Of a stretch of 37,895 bases of DNA, positions 31,123 through 37,895 are shown one piece after another; within the stretch, counting starts at the first letter, position 1, and each line of letters starts with the position of its first letter. The notes under the pieces are model-generated. The model made no database searches. It saw only the letters and a list, made by a program, of their open reading frames with translations, and was not told the origin of the DNA. Source of the stretch: Phycisphaerales bacterium (GTDB taxonomy: Bacteria; Planctomycetota; Phycisphaerae; Sedimentisphaerales; Anaerobacaceae). Position numbers and translations under genes: made by a program. The stretch lies in assembly GCA_003141275.1 (NCBI GenBank), contig PLLM01000018.1:1589-39483 (forward strand), given 5' to 3'.

Positions 31123-33396
31123 ATGGCCAAGCCATTAGTGGTTAAAATGCGAGAAGTATATAAGAAGAAAATCATCAAGTTACTGAAGCACGCCGACTAT
31201 AAGCCGGCTAAGGTCAGTGAACTGTCTAGGACACTGGGGGTCGAACAGACAGCTTATCCCGAGTTCAAGCTCGCGTTCGATGAGCTTCATAACGCGGGCC
31301 ACGTCGTATTAGGCGACGGCAGCACGGTCGGGCTGCCTGGTCTTTCAGGTCGAATCATCGGGAAGTTCCGCGCCAATGCGCGGGGTTTCGGTTTCGTTAC
31401 GCCTTTGGAATCGGCGGCTCACGTCGATTTATTTATCCCGCCGGGCGAGACGATGGAGGCGATGACGGGCGACGTCGTGGCCGCGAAGGTCGTCGAAAAA
31501 TCCACAAGGGGACAGCAAACCCGTTACAGTGGCAGAATCATCGAAATCGTCCAGCGGGGACGCAACCGGTTTGTCGGGATGCTGACGCGAAAACCAGAGG
31601 GATGGTTTGTCCAGCCGGATGGTTCCGGCTCCGCCGATCCCATAACTGTTGATGATATAACCGCCAAAAACGCCAGAGAAAAAGACAAGGTGGTCGTCGA
31701 GATATTATCGTATCCCACGGAAAAGCATCTTGCCCGCGGGGTGATTGTCGAGGTGCTGGGCAAGGCAGGCCAATACGAAAGCGAAATCGCGTCGATAATT
31801 CACCAGTTCCAGCTTCCCGGCGAGTTCGACGATTCCTGCATTTTTCAGGCGCATAAGGCCGCGACGGAATATAAGCCGGAAAATATTCGCGACCGGGACG
31901 ATATAACCAACAAAATAATAGTTACGATTGACCCGCCCGACGCGAAGGACTTTGACGACGCGATTAGTTTGGAGCGCGACGCGAAAGGCAACTGGCTGCT
32001 GGGCGTTCACATCGCCGATGTTACGTTTTTTGTTCCGCCCGGCACGCCGTTGGATAAAGAAGCCAATGACCGGGGCAACAGCATATATCTGCCGGGCAGG
32101 GTAATACCAATGCTGCCCGAGATGCTGAGCAACGGCGTATGCAGTTTGCAGCCCGACCAGTTGCGGTTGGTCAAAAGCGCATACATTACTTACGATAACC
32201 AGGGCAACGTCGTAAATCGAAATTATCGCAACAGCATCATCCGCTCAACACAACGGCTGACTTATCAGCAGGTTGACCGATTCCTCAAGGGGCATACCAA
32301 GGATATAAAACCCGAAGTGATGCCTTTGTTAAATGATATGAATACGCTGGCGAAGATAATCGAAGGTCGCCGCGACAGGCAGGGGATGCTGCACCTCGAT
32401 TTGCCTGAGACGGAGTTGATATTCGACGAAGCGGGCAGAGTTATCGATGGGCAGCCCGCGGATAATAGTTATCCGCATACGATAATCGAGATGTTTATGG
32501 TCGAGGCCAACGAAGCCGTGGCGACCGTCCTGGACCGCAATAATATCCCGGTTATGCGGCGGGTTCACCCTGAGCCGGATACCCTTACTATGCAAAATCT
32601 TTCCGAGCTTGTCAGGTCGCTTGGATTGAGCTTGCCCCGCTTGCCCGACAGGGCGGCGTTGCAGCAGCTTCTCGGCGCGGTCAAAGGGACTGATAGTTCT
32701 CTTGCGATAAACCTCGTCGTTTTGCGGAGTATGGAAAAGGCGCAGTATTCGCCCCTGCATATAGGCCATTACGCGCTCGCCTCGGCATTGTATGGCCATT
32801 TCACAAGCCCCATAAGGCGATACGCCGATTTGCTCGTTCATCGTGCGCTGGATTGTTACCTGCGGGGCGACCTCGAAGCCGGGCCTGACTGGCTGCCTGA
32901 TAATCAGCAGTTGGCGGATATCGGCAGGCATATCACGTTTACCGAGGAGCGTGCCGACGACGCAGAGCGCGAATTGAAGACGGTTTTGATTCTGCAAATG
33001 CTGGCTGATAAGGTCGGGCAGGAATTGGATTGTGTTGTTACGGGCCTGACGAATTTCGGCATATTTGTCCAGTCGCGAAAACTCGGTATCGAGGGCCTTG
33101 TGCAGCTTGCGGATTTAGGCTCTGACCAGTGGCAATACAACCCCAAACATGGCAGCATCGTCGGCAGGCACTCTGGCCGGCTTGTTTGCTTAGGACAGCC
33201 GATGAAGGTTCGCATCGTTTCCGTAAATGTCGCCGCAAGGCAATTGAATGTTACGCCTGTTCTCGCCATCCTCGAAGGCGGGATTCATCCTCCCCGTCCA
33301 CAACTCAAGCCCAAGGCCAAAGGCAAACGCGCCAAACACGGCGGCGGAAAATTCGCCTCCCGACGAAAACACAAAAAAGGCAAAAGAAGAAGATAA
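31123..33396 (+). CDS. rnr: Ribonuclease R
   Basis: This is a 3'-5' exoribonuclease of the RNB family that degrades structured RNA and helps clear defective rRNA and mRNA. Order of domains: winged-helix (VSELSRTLGVEQ, about 20-65), cold-shock domains (FRANARGFGFVTP and RNRFVGMLTRK), RNB catalytic core with DPPDAKDFDDAIS (about 268-280, the magnesium-binding Asp cluster), and an S1 domain (VGQELDCVVTGLTNFGIFVQ) near 640-710. A Lys/Arg-rich tail of about 35 residues (KGKRAKHGGGKFASRRKHKKG) ends the protein. Translation could begin at ATG 31123 or 31147, neither with a strong site. Co-transcription with rpsT is likely. Confidence 0.95.
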   Translation: MAKPLVVKMREVYKKKIIKLLKHADYKPAKVSELSRTLGVEQTAYPEFKLAFDELHNAGHVVLGDGSTVGLPGLSGRIIGKFRANARGFGFVTPLESAAHVDLFIPPGETMEAMTGDVVAAKVVEKSTRGQQTRYSGRIIEIVQRGRNRFVGMLTRKPEGWFVQPDGSGSADPITVDDITAKNAREKDKVVVEILSYPTEKHLARGVIVEVLGKAGQYESEIASIIHQFQLPGEFDDSCIFQAHKAATEYKPENIRDRDDITNKIIVTIDPPDAKDFDDAISLERDAKGNWLLGVHIADVTFFVPPGTPLDKEANDRGNSIYLPGRVIPMLPEMLSNGVCSLQPDQLRLVKSAYITYDNQGNVVNRNYRNSIIRSTQRLTYQQVDRFLKGHTKDIKPEVMPLLNDMNTLAKIIEGRRDRQGMLHLDLPETELIFDEAGRVIDGQPADNSYPHTIIEMFMVEANEAVATVLDRNNIPVMRRVHPEPDTLTMQNLSELVRSLGLSLPRLPDRAALQQLLGAVKGTDSSLAINLVVLRSMEKAQYSPLHIGHYALASALYGHFTSPIRRYADLLVHRALDCYLRGDLEAGPDWLPDNQQLADIGRHITFTEERADDAERELKTVLILQMLADKVGQELDCVVTGLTNFGIFVQSRKLGIEGLVQLADLGSDQWQYNPKHGSIVGRHSGRLVCLGQPMKVRIVSVNVAARQLNVTPVLAILEGGIHPPRPQLKPKAKGKRAKHGGGKFASRRKHKKGKRRR

Positions 33397-33411
33397 AAAA
33401 CAGCTTTGAAA

Positions 33412-33450
33412 CCCGTTTTTTGCTTGAAAAACAGGGATTTGGTGTTTTTT
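33412..33450 (+). terminator. Candidate rnr terminator
   Basis: CCC-x-TTTTT (33412-33420) pairs with AAAAA-xx-GGG (33427-33436). Six T residues lie at 33445-33450, about 10 bases after the stem, so the signal is weaker than usual. Confidence 0.5.
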
Positions 33451-33502
33451 CTTGATTTTTAACGGTGGCGGTGTTAATTTTCCAGAAAAGCAATTCTTGT
33501 AG

Positions 33503-33635
33503 GTAAAAACCTCGTTTTTACGCTAAAAACGGTACTTGCCCTTAGTTTTCGGGGGAAAAGCATCATTATTACGCTGAAAGCGATACTTGCCCCTTGTTGC
33601 CCCTCGTTTTTGTGTGTGGGGGTAGAGGGGCAAGT
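33503..33635. repeat. Overlapping palindromes with 51-base direct repeats
   Basis: GTAAAAAC/GTTTTTAC (33503-33510, 33514-33521) overlaps CGTTTTT/AAAAACG (33513-33519, 33525-33531), so only one stem can form at a time. The words ACGCT-RAAAR-CGRTACTTGCCC start at 33520 and 33571, 51 bases apart. Further on, both ACTTGCCCCT (33585-33594) and TTGCCCCTC (33597-33605) can pair with GAGGGGCAAGT (33625-33635). Confidence 0.65.
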
Positions 33636-33653
33636 TACCCAGATTAACGTAAA

Positions 33654-33695
33654 GTAGCGGACAGCGTTCAGTTAAGACCCAAGACACCAGACAGG
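33654..33695. repeat. 7-bp array sharing 18 bases with the secA upstream array
   Basis: Heptamers GTAGCGG, ACAGCGT, TCAGTTA, AGACCCA, AGACACC, AGACAGG are in register. The 18 bases from 33654 are identical to 37155-37172. Confidence 0.7.
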
Positions 33696-33746
33696 AAACT
33701 TGCCTGAATTAACATCGCAGATGCCAAGTTATCCATTCGGTATTGA

Positions 33747-33850
33747 TGGCTAAGTATGGATAAGTAAGGATAACTATGGCTAAGTACCATTATTAGCTTA
33801 AAAAACGTAGTTACTCATTGTTAGCCATAGTATGCCATAGTTAGCCAAGG
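33747..33850. repeat. Mirrored 10-bp array
   Basis: Four direct decamers (TGGCTAAGTA, TGGATAAGTA, AGGATAACTA, TGGCTAAGTA) fill 33747-33786. Three inverted decamers (TTAGCCATAG, TATGCCATAG, TTAGCCAAGG) fill 33821-33850. Extra units flank the block, inverted CCAAGTTATCCA at about 33724 and direct GGTGGCTAAGTT at about 33858. The period equals one DNA helical turn. Confidence 0.8.
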
Positions 33851-34086
33851 TTTTTGAGGTGGCTAAGTTGACCCGCTTCCGACTTCGCTAAAGCTACGCC
33901 GGACGAGTCGCAGGGCGAAGATTGGCTGACACCTTTTTTCTTCTTTGAAACTTTCTGCGTAAAATCTCCGAATCGGATATTGATTCTTTTGACTAACCCT
34001 TTAAAATCGCAATATCAACTTCTGAAGGAATTACTCAGGATGAATGGTGGAAAATATCAGAAGCAATGACGAATAGGGAAAGATGA

Positions 34087-34491
34087 ATGAATCAAGATAA
34101 GCCATCTTCAAATCTAGTTCGCGTTCTAAACTACATCGAATATCTTATCACTGCTTTATTGGTAGGTTTTTTCTTTTTCGTGTTTGCTCGCGGATTAGGC
34201 AATGTATTACCGGATTTTTATGATGAGGAGGCAGAAGCAATGTCAGTTCGACATGCAATAAATGAAGGTGTATTTGAGTCGAACATGCGAGGTACGCTAA
34301 CTGAACGAGAAGCGATTGAAGCCTATCGCGATGGTTATCGTTCAAGTAGAAGATTACAGTATTACGCCGAATATATTTTGAGATTGCTTACGGTAGTGCT
34401 CTCCTTGGCGGTTTCTTTGACAGTGGGGATAACTTGGCTTAAATTTTATCGAAAATTGCCTTTCAGAACACGATTCTCTACCCGTGTTTAA
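34087..34491 (+). CDS. Small membrane protein, unknown
   Basis: The 134 residues have two membrane helices (about 20-40 and 100-120) around an acidic loop (PDFYDEEAEAMSVRHAINEG). The loop is predicted to be extracytoplasmic or cytoplasmic according to the positive residues at both ends. A good site (AGGGAAAG) precedes the ATG. I do not recognise a family. It is convergent with a second small membrane protein (34515-34856), and both have fewer G+C bases than the core genes nearby. Confidence 0.6.
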   Translation: MNQDKPSSNLVRVLNYIEYLITALLVGFFFFVFARGLGNVLPDFYDEEAEAMSVRHAINEGVFESNMRGTLTEREAIEAYRDGYRSSRRLQYYAEYILRLLTVVLSLAVSLTVGITWLKFYRKLPFRTRFSTRV

Positions 34492-34498
34492 TTCGTAG

Positions 34499-34516
34499 GA
34501 TGGGTTTTAGCCCATC
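34499..34516. terminator. Hairpin between convergent genes
   Basis: GATGGG/CCCATC (34499-34504, 34511-34516) has a six-base loop and reaches into the stop codon of the minus-strand gene. There is no strong T-run, so termination is only suggested. Confidence 0.35.
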
Positions 34517-34856
34517 AATTCATTACTGTTATAAAAACTGTTACCCAAGACGCAACTGCCCCGATTAAAGTGACTATCGCGGCTACTGCTGCCCATATAC
34601 AAGCACGTTTAGCAGTAGTAGAGGATTGTTCAGCAGAGACACAAGCATTTAGCATTGTTTCGGTTTGCAATACTGTATGAATGTTATGTGTTATTTGATT
34701 TATAGGGCCTAATAGATACGGTGGTGTATGTTCAGGTATAGGCGCATTGAGTTTCTTAGCTAAAATTGTTAATTGTTTCCACTGCTCTTCAAGAATCCCT
34801 ATTTTATAAATCTCACACAATTCTTGCTTATATTTCTCAATTTCTTCGTTTGTCAT
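34515..34856 (-). CDS. Small protein with C-terminal membrane segment
   Basis: The 113 residues are a charged helical N-terminus (NEEIEKYKQELCEIYK), a Pro-rich middle (APIPEHTPPYLLG) and a C-terminal helix (IWAAVAAIVTLIGAVASWVTVFI). This could be a tail-anchored protein. The AGGTG site is at good spacing. No relative is recognised. The pair with 34087-34491 is convergent, so they do not form an operon. Confidence 0.6.
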   Translation of the reverse strand: MTNEEIEKYKQELCEIYKIGILEEQWKQLTILAKKLNAPIPEHTPPYLLGPINQITHNIHTVLQTETMLNACVSAEQSSTTAKRACIWAAVAAIVTLIGAVASWVTVFITVMN

Positions 34857-34933
34857 TTTTCACCTGCTTTCTTTCGGGTCAGCCTAAGATTTTTCCTATT
34901 GTGCCGATATTTGTGAATAAAATCAATACCTCT

Positions 34934-34962
34934 TGTCTTTTCCTTCGCAAAAGAGTATAATA
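34934..34962 (+). promoter_or_regulatory. Sigma-70-like promoter of the RCC1-repeat gene
   Basis: TTGTCT (34934-34939) and TATAAT (34957-34962) are separated by exactly 17 bases. The predicted transcript starts near 34969, about 40 bases before the ATG. Confidence 0.65.
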
Positions 34963-35007
34963 TGACTCGCCTTTGGCTGGGGGCAAAAGGCAAAGAAGGA
35001 GAAGAGT

Positions 35008-35952
35008 ATGAAAATTAAACTAGTTTTTATTGTGCTAATACTAACTTTGTTTTTAACTACACCTTCACTCTTTGGAGATACTATCGTGGCTTGGGGCGAC
35101 AACACATACGGTCAGTGTGATGTTCCGACAGGTAATGACTTTGTCGATATTGCCACTGGTACGGCATTCAGCTTGGCAATTAGGGCGAATGGCTCGCTTG
35201 TGGGTTGGGGTTCGAATTCATTTGGGCGATGCGATGTTCCACTGGGGACGGGCTTTGTGGATGTGACTGCGGGGTCAGCCCACGGTTTAGCACTTCGGAG
35301 CGACGGTTCATTGGCGGCTTGGGGATACAACGCATTCGGTCAAACCAATGTACCCACTGACCCCATTTTTAAGGCTATTGCCACAGGCTGGTATCATAGT
35401 TTTGCTCTCACAAAATCTGGACATATTTTTACATGGGGACAAGCTAACAATTCGATGGGGTATGACAATGTTGGCCAATATGATATGCCCGTAGGTAATT
35501 TTGTTGATATTTCCGCCGGATACTATCATAATCTTGCCCTGAAAGCTGACGGTTCAATTATTGCTTGGGGAGATGCGTCTCATGGGCAGCGTAATGTTCC
35601 GTCTGGCGGTGGTTTCACTATGATTGACGCTGGTGGTTGGCACAGTCTCGCCTTGAGAGCTGATGGGTCTATTGTTGCTTGGGGTGACAATTCGTATGGT
35701 CAGTGTAATGTTCCTTCCGAAAACGACTTCATCGCAGTTAGTGCAGGATATTTCTGTAGCTTGGCACTGAGAGCCAACGGGTCGATAGTTGCTTGGGGCG
35801 ACATCACTGGGATTCCTACTGGGAATACTTTCACCGACATAGATGCAGGGAGTAGCCATTATCTTGCGCTATCAACCGTTCCCGAACCCGCCACACTGTT
35901 GCTTCTCGGCCTCGGTGCCCTCTGGAATCTTAAAAAGATTCCGAGGACTTAG
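35008..35952 (+). CDS. Secreted RCC1-repeat protein with PEP-CTERM anchor
   Basis: A signal peptide (residues 1-23) precedes about seven RCC1-like repeats, each containing (A/S)LAxRxDGSxVAWGDNxxGQCxVP. These would form a seven-bladed propeller. The C-terminus VPEPATLLLLGLGALW followed by NLKK is a PEP-CTERM sorting signal, directing the protein to the exopolysaccharide-associated surface via exosortase. Adjacent repeats are similar at DNA level (WGDNxYGQC units), suggesting internal duplication. Ligand unknown. It has the best promoter match in this part of the window and an AGGAG site. Confidence 0.88.
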   Translation: MKIKLVFIVLILTLFLTTPSLFGDTIVAWGDNTYGQCDVPTGNDFVDIATGTAFSLAIRANGSLVGWGSNSFGRCDVPLGTGFVDVTAGSAHGLALRSDGSLAAWGYNAFGQTNVPTDPIFKAIATGWYHSFALTKSGHIFTWGQANNSMGYDNVGQYDMPVGNFVDISAGYYHNLALKADGSIIAWGDASHGQRNVPSGGGFTMIDAGGWHSLALRADGSIVAWGDNSYGQCNVPSENDFIAVSAGYFCSLALRANGSIVAWGDITGIPTGNTFTDIDAGSSHYLALSTVPEPATLLLLGLGALWNLKKIPRT

Positions 35953-36010
35953 TCCCGGAAATTCTTTGAATTTCACGGGGCGGTGATTGTGAGAACCCAC
36001 GCTGTTTTCG

Positions 36011-36062
36011 CCCCCGTTGCTTTCTGGTGAAAGCAGGACACGGGGGTTGGGCAAGGCCCAAC
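36011..36062 (+). terminator. Paired hairpins after the RCC1-repeat gene
   Basis: CCCCCGT plus TGCTTTC pair with GAAAGCA and ACGGGGG (36011-36046). A second hairpin GTTGGGC/GCCCAAC (36046-36062) follows immediately. A T-run is lacking. Confidence 0.4.
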
Positions 36063-36201
36063 TAATCTTAAATGGTTTTGCCGCCGAATATCCTTGACTT
36101 TTTAGATAAATCTGAGATTCTATAGCAAATGAGACTCAGCGATGTAGCTGAGCAAGAATATAAAATGTTATGTTCGAAATCCCAGATTAAGGAGCAGCAA
36201 A

Positions 36202-36519
36202 ATGGCAAAGAGTGCCAAACCCGCAACGAAGAGTGAGATTCTGTCCAAAATAGCCGAGTCCACACAGCTTTCCCGCAAGCAGGTGGCGTCGGTGTTCGAT
36301 GCCCTTTCAGACCAGATCAAGGATGCCGTGGGCAAGAAAGGCCCGGGCGTCTTTGCTTTGTCGGGCCTGATGAAGATCAAAGTCATTAATAAGCCGGCCA
36401 CCCCCAAACGAACTGGCATCAACCCGTTCACCAAGCTGGAACAGGTCTTTGCGGCCAAGCCCGCTCGCAAAGTCATCAAGATTCGGCCTTTCAAGGCCCT
36501 CAAGGACATGGCCAAGTAA
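36202..36519 (+). CDS. HU/IHF-like DNA-binding protein
   Basis: The 105 residues match the HU fold: helix 1-2 (TKSEILSKIAESTQLSRKQVASVFDALSDQI), the beta-arm region (GPGVFALSGLMKIKVINKPATPKR) and the conserved Pro in the arm (NKPATP). The NPFTKLEQVFAAKPARKVIKIRPFKALKDMAK tail is longer than the 90 residues of HU. An N-terminal Lys/Ala extension is also present. It bends and compacts DNA. AAGGAG lies at good spacing before the ATG. Confidence 0.88.
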   Translation: MAKSAKPATKSEILSKIAESTQLSRKQVASVFDALSDQIKDAVGKKGPGVFALSGLMKIKVINKPATPKRTGINPFTKLEQVFAAKPARKVIKIRPFKALKDMAK

Positions 36520-36565
36520 CCGACTTTGGTGTCGGCATAATCCCGGGGTAGTTGAAACTCTACGT

Positions 36566-36600
36566 CGCTGTTTTCATTCGGACAGCGAGGCGGGGTTTTT
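36566..36600 (+). terminator. Candidate terminator of the HU-like gene
   Basis: CGCTGT/ACAGCG (36566-36571, 36582-36587) is followed after 8 bases by TTTTT (36596-36600). Confidence 0.5.
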
Positions 36601-36688
36601 ACAGTTCGTAAAACCATAGTGATACCAGCGGCCATAGAAAAATGTGCGCCAGTGATTTGGTTCGACGCTGCTCACCACAGGTTGCGAA

Positions 36689-36758
36689 CCCCCGCCGTTT
36701 TGCTTTGCAAAGTAGCCACGACCCCTGCCGTTTTGCTTTGCAAAACGAGACGCAGGGG
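36689..36758. repeat. REP-like palindromes, two adjacent copies
   Basis: The second copy is a four-arm palindrome: CCCCTGC (36722-36728), GTTTTGC (36730-36736), GCAAAAC (36740-36746), GCAGGGG (36752-36758). A partial copy at 36689-36717 precedes it. The family also occurs at 3099-3196. Confidence 0.75.
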
Positions 36759-36780
36759 CTTAGGAAAGCGCTGACAACCT

Positions 36781-37140
36781 ATGATTAACTTTGGAATTAC
36801 AGAACGAAAAAAAGAAGAGATCGAACAACGTATGCAGAAATGCAATTTGTTCGAAAAAGATATAGCGGAAAAGTTCGTGAGAAGCAGCGGTTCAGGCGGC
36901 CAGAAGGTAAATAAAAGCTCCACCTGTGTTTATCTAAAACATATCACCAGCGGCTTATCAGTAAAAATTCAAAAGAGCCGCAGCCAGGGGCTTAATCGTT
37001 ATTATGCCAGGAAAAAAATGTGTGAATTGCTTGAGAATAAACTTTTTGGAAACCAAAGCACAGACGCAAAAAGGATAGAAAAGATTCGAAAGCAAAAAGA
37101 CAGGAATAGACGCAGAACATCCTCGAACAGCGTTCAGTAA
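36781..37140 (+). CDS. GGQ-domain release-factor-like protein
   Basis: The 119 residues contain only the catalytic domain of class I release factors: [21 protein letters not shown] with GGQ at 39-41, then a Lys/Arg-rich tail ([16 protein letters not shown]). Such short proteins (ArfB/YaeJ, the planctomycete release-factor-like group) rescue stalled ribosomes by hydrolysing peptidyl-tRNA. No codon-recognition domain is present. No strong ribosome site precedes the ATG. Its final residues NSVQ and stop lie within a 7-bp array (37126-37188). Confidence 0.88.
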   Translation: MINFGITERKKEEIEQRMQKCNLFEKDIAEKFVRSSGSGGQKVNKSSTCVYLKHITSGLSVKIQKSRSQGLNRYYARKKMCELLENKLFGNQSTDAKRIEKIRKQKDRNRRRTSSNSVQ

Positions 37141-37188
37141 ACAGCGTACAGCGTGTAGCGGACAGCGTTCAGCGTACAGCAGACAGAA
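37126..37188. repeat. 7-bp array overlapping a stop codon
   Basis: Nine heptamers with core NNCAGCG run from 37126 to 37188 (AACAGCG, TTCAGTA, AACAGCG, TACAGCG and so on). The first two encode the last residues and stop of the release-factor-like gene. The array ends about 25 bases before the secA promoter candidate. Confidence 0.85.
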
Positions 37189-37212
37189 AAGACATAACCC
37201 CTTTCCCCATCC

Positions 37213-37241
37213 TTGACAAATGTGACCGCTTTTACGATACT
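37213..37241 (+). promoter_or_regulatory. Candidate secA promoter
   Basis: TTGACA (37213-37218) and GATACT (37236-37241) are 17 bases apart. Transcription would begin near 37248, only about 3 bases before the ATG, so the mRNA could be nearly leaderless. Confidence 0.5.
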
Positions 37242-37250
37242 TCACTGCTT

Positions 37251-37895
37251 ATGTTGAAAAATTTTGGCAAAAAGGTTGTAAAGCTGTTCGGCTCACGCAG
37301 CGAGCGATTAGTCAAGACGTATATGGTGGTCGCCCGTGAGGCGAGCGAATTTGAAGAGCGGGTAAAACAGCTAACCGATGAGCAGCTCAAGGCCAAGACA
37401 GCCGAGTTCAAGCAGACGCTGACAGATGGTCGCCGGCCTGAGGATTTATTGCCCGAGGCGTTCGCCGTGGTGCGCGAGGCGGCCAGACGCACTGTCAATA
37501 TGCGTCATTTTGACGTGCAATTAGTCGGCGGCAACGTCCTCTACGAAGGCAAAATCGCGGAAATGGCGACCGGCGAAGGTAAAACCTTAGTCGCGACGCT
37601 GGCCGCGTATCTGGTGCATCTGACGGGCAGGCACGTTCACGTCGTTACTGTTAATGATTACCTTGCGAAGCGCGACAGCGAATGGATGGGGCCTATTTAT
37701 AACGCGCTTGGACTTTCCGTCGGCGCGATACAGGCGGATATGGATTCATCGGGCGAGGAAAGAAAAAACCAATATGCCTGCGACATAACCTACGGCACCA
37801 ACAATGAGTTCGGTTTCGATTATCTCCGCGACAATATGAAGCTGTCAATTGAGCAGATGGCGCAGGGTGAGTTGGAATACGCGATAATCGACGAG
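37251..37895 (+). CDS. secA: Preprotein translocase ATPase SecA, 5' part
   Basis: The gene runs off the right end after 215 codons. The N-terminal SecA sequence is clear: [32 protein letters not shown]-like sequence (here [18 protein letters not shown]), [38 protein letters not shown] with the Walker A (GEGKT), [21 protein letters not shown] and [17 protein letters not shown]. SecA drives Sec-dependent protein export, including the secreted proteins of this window. There is no Shine-Dalgarno just before the ATG. Confidence 0.97.
   Translation, partial: MLKNFGKKVVKLFGSRSERLVKTYMVVAREASEFEERVKQLTDEQLKAKTAEFKQTLTDGRRPEDLLPEAFAVVREAARRTVNMRHFDVQLVGGNVLYEGKIAEMATGEGKTLVATLAAYLVHLTGRHVHVVTVNDYLAKRDSEWMGPIYNALGLSVGAIQADMDSSGEERKNQYACDITYGTNNEFGFDYLRDNMKLSIEQMAQGELEYAIIDE

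Larger units (their letters stand above)
33397..34086. other. Long repeat-rich non-coding region
   Basis: No gene is supported. The region holds a likely terminator, two 26-base direct repeats, overlapping palindromes, a 7-bp array, a 10-bp mirrored array and a CTTCGCTAAAGCTACG element (33884-33905). See separate entries. Confidence 0.7.

Noticed and set aside
37126-37188. CRISPR array
   Set aside because: Units are 7 bp and contiguous with no spacers. None of the arrays in the window has repeat-spacer organisation and no cas gene is present.

Overview
The window looks like a chromosomal piece of an uncultured Planctomycetota bacterium, probably class Phycisphaerae. This is inferred from the gene content: WVPGYW-repeat (YXWGXW) secreted protein, PEP-CTERM and dockerin-like C-termini, a DUF362 protein, several TPR proteins and a membrane-TPR glycosyltransferase-like protein. 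Coding density is moderate and both strands are used. There is no phage, insertion sequence, integrase or CRISPR array.

Layout. 1-5.6 kb: end of a thymidylate synthase-like gene, a NapH-type ferredoxin, an unknown Cys-rich protein, and pilT with a zinc-ribbon membrane protein. 5.7-9.2 kb: a stand-alone acyltransferase (E2) homologue with a degenerate active site, and a large membrane-anchored surface protein. 9.5-11.4 kb: a minus-strand run ribH, nusB, parA. 11.8-16.2 kb: a TPR protein, a pirin and a membrane-TPR protein. 16.3-22.1 kb: envelope genes on the minus strand (YXWGXW protein, LemA pair, DUF362). 22.6-24.1 kb: a polysaccharide deacetylase whose dockerin-like tail is frameshifted, and tRNA-Thr. 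24.1-33.4 kb: a DUF1646 transporter, an M48 lipoprotein protease, a zinc-ribbon protein, a Gfo/Idh/MocA oxidoreductase, glyA, a TPR protein, rpsT and rnr. 33.4-36.0 kb: an AT-richer, repeat-laden island with two small membrane proteins and an RCC1/PEP-CTERM protein. 36.2-37.9 kb: an HU-like protein, a GGQ release-factor-like protein and the start of secA.

The most unusual content is between genes. Many intergenic gaps contain short-period degenerate tandem arrays. The period is usually exactly 7 bp, once 8 bp and once 10 bp. Each locus has a different unit sequence. In at least five loci the direct units are followed by inverted copies, so the array could fold into a ladder-like hairpin. Some arrays run into a stop codon (37126), up to a Shine-Dalgarno site (25201) or next to a start codon (31051, 5701). 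In addition there are several families of 25-70 bp palindromic REP-like elements. Two of these sit in frame inside protein genes (acyltransferase 6009-6073; oxidoreductase 27198-27223). A pair of diverged structured minus-strand elements (1212-1367 and 3226-3420) shows compensatory changes in a terminator stem. One of the pair has a REP-like insertion.

All functional calls come from reading the sequence by eye. No database search or folding program was run.
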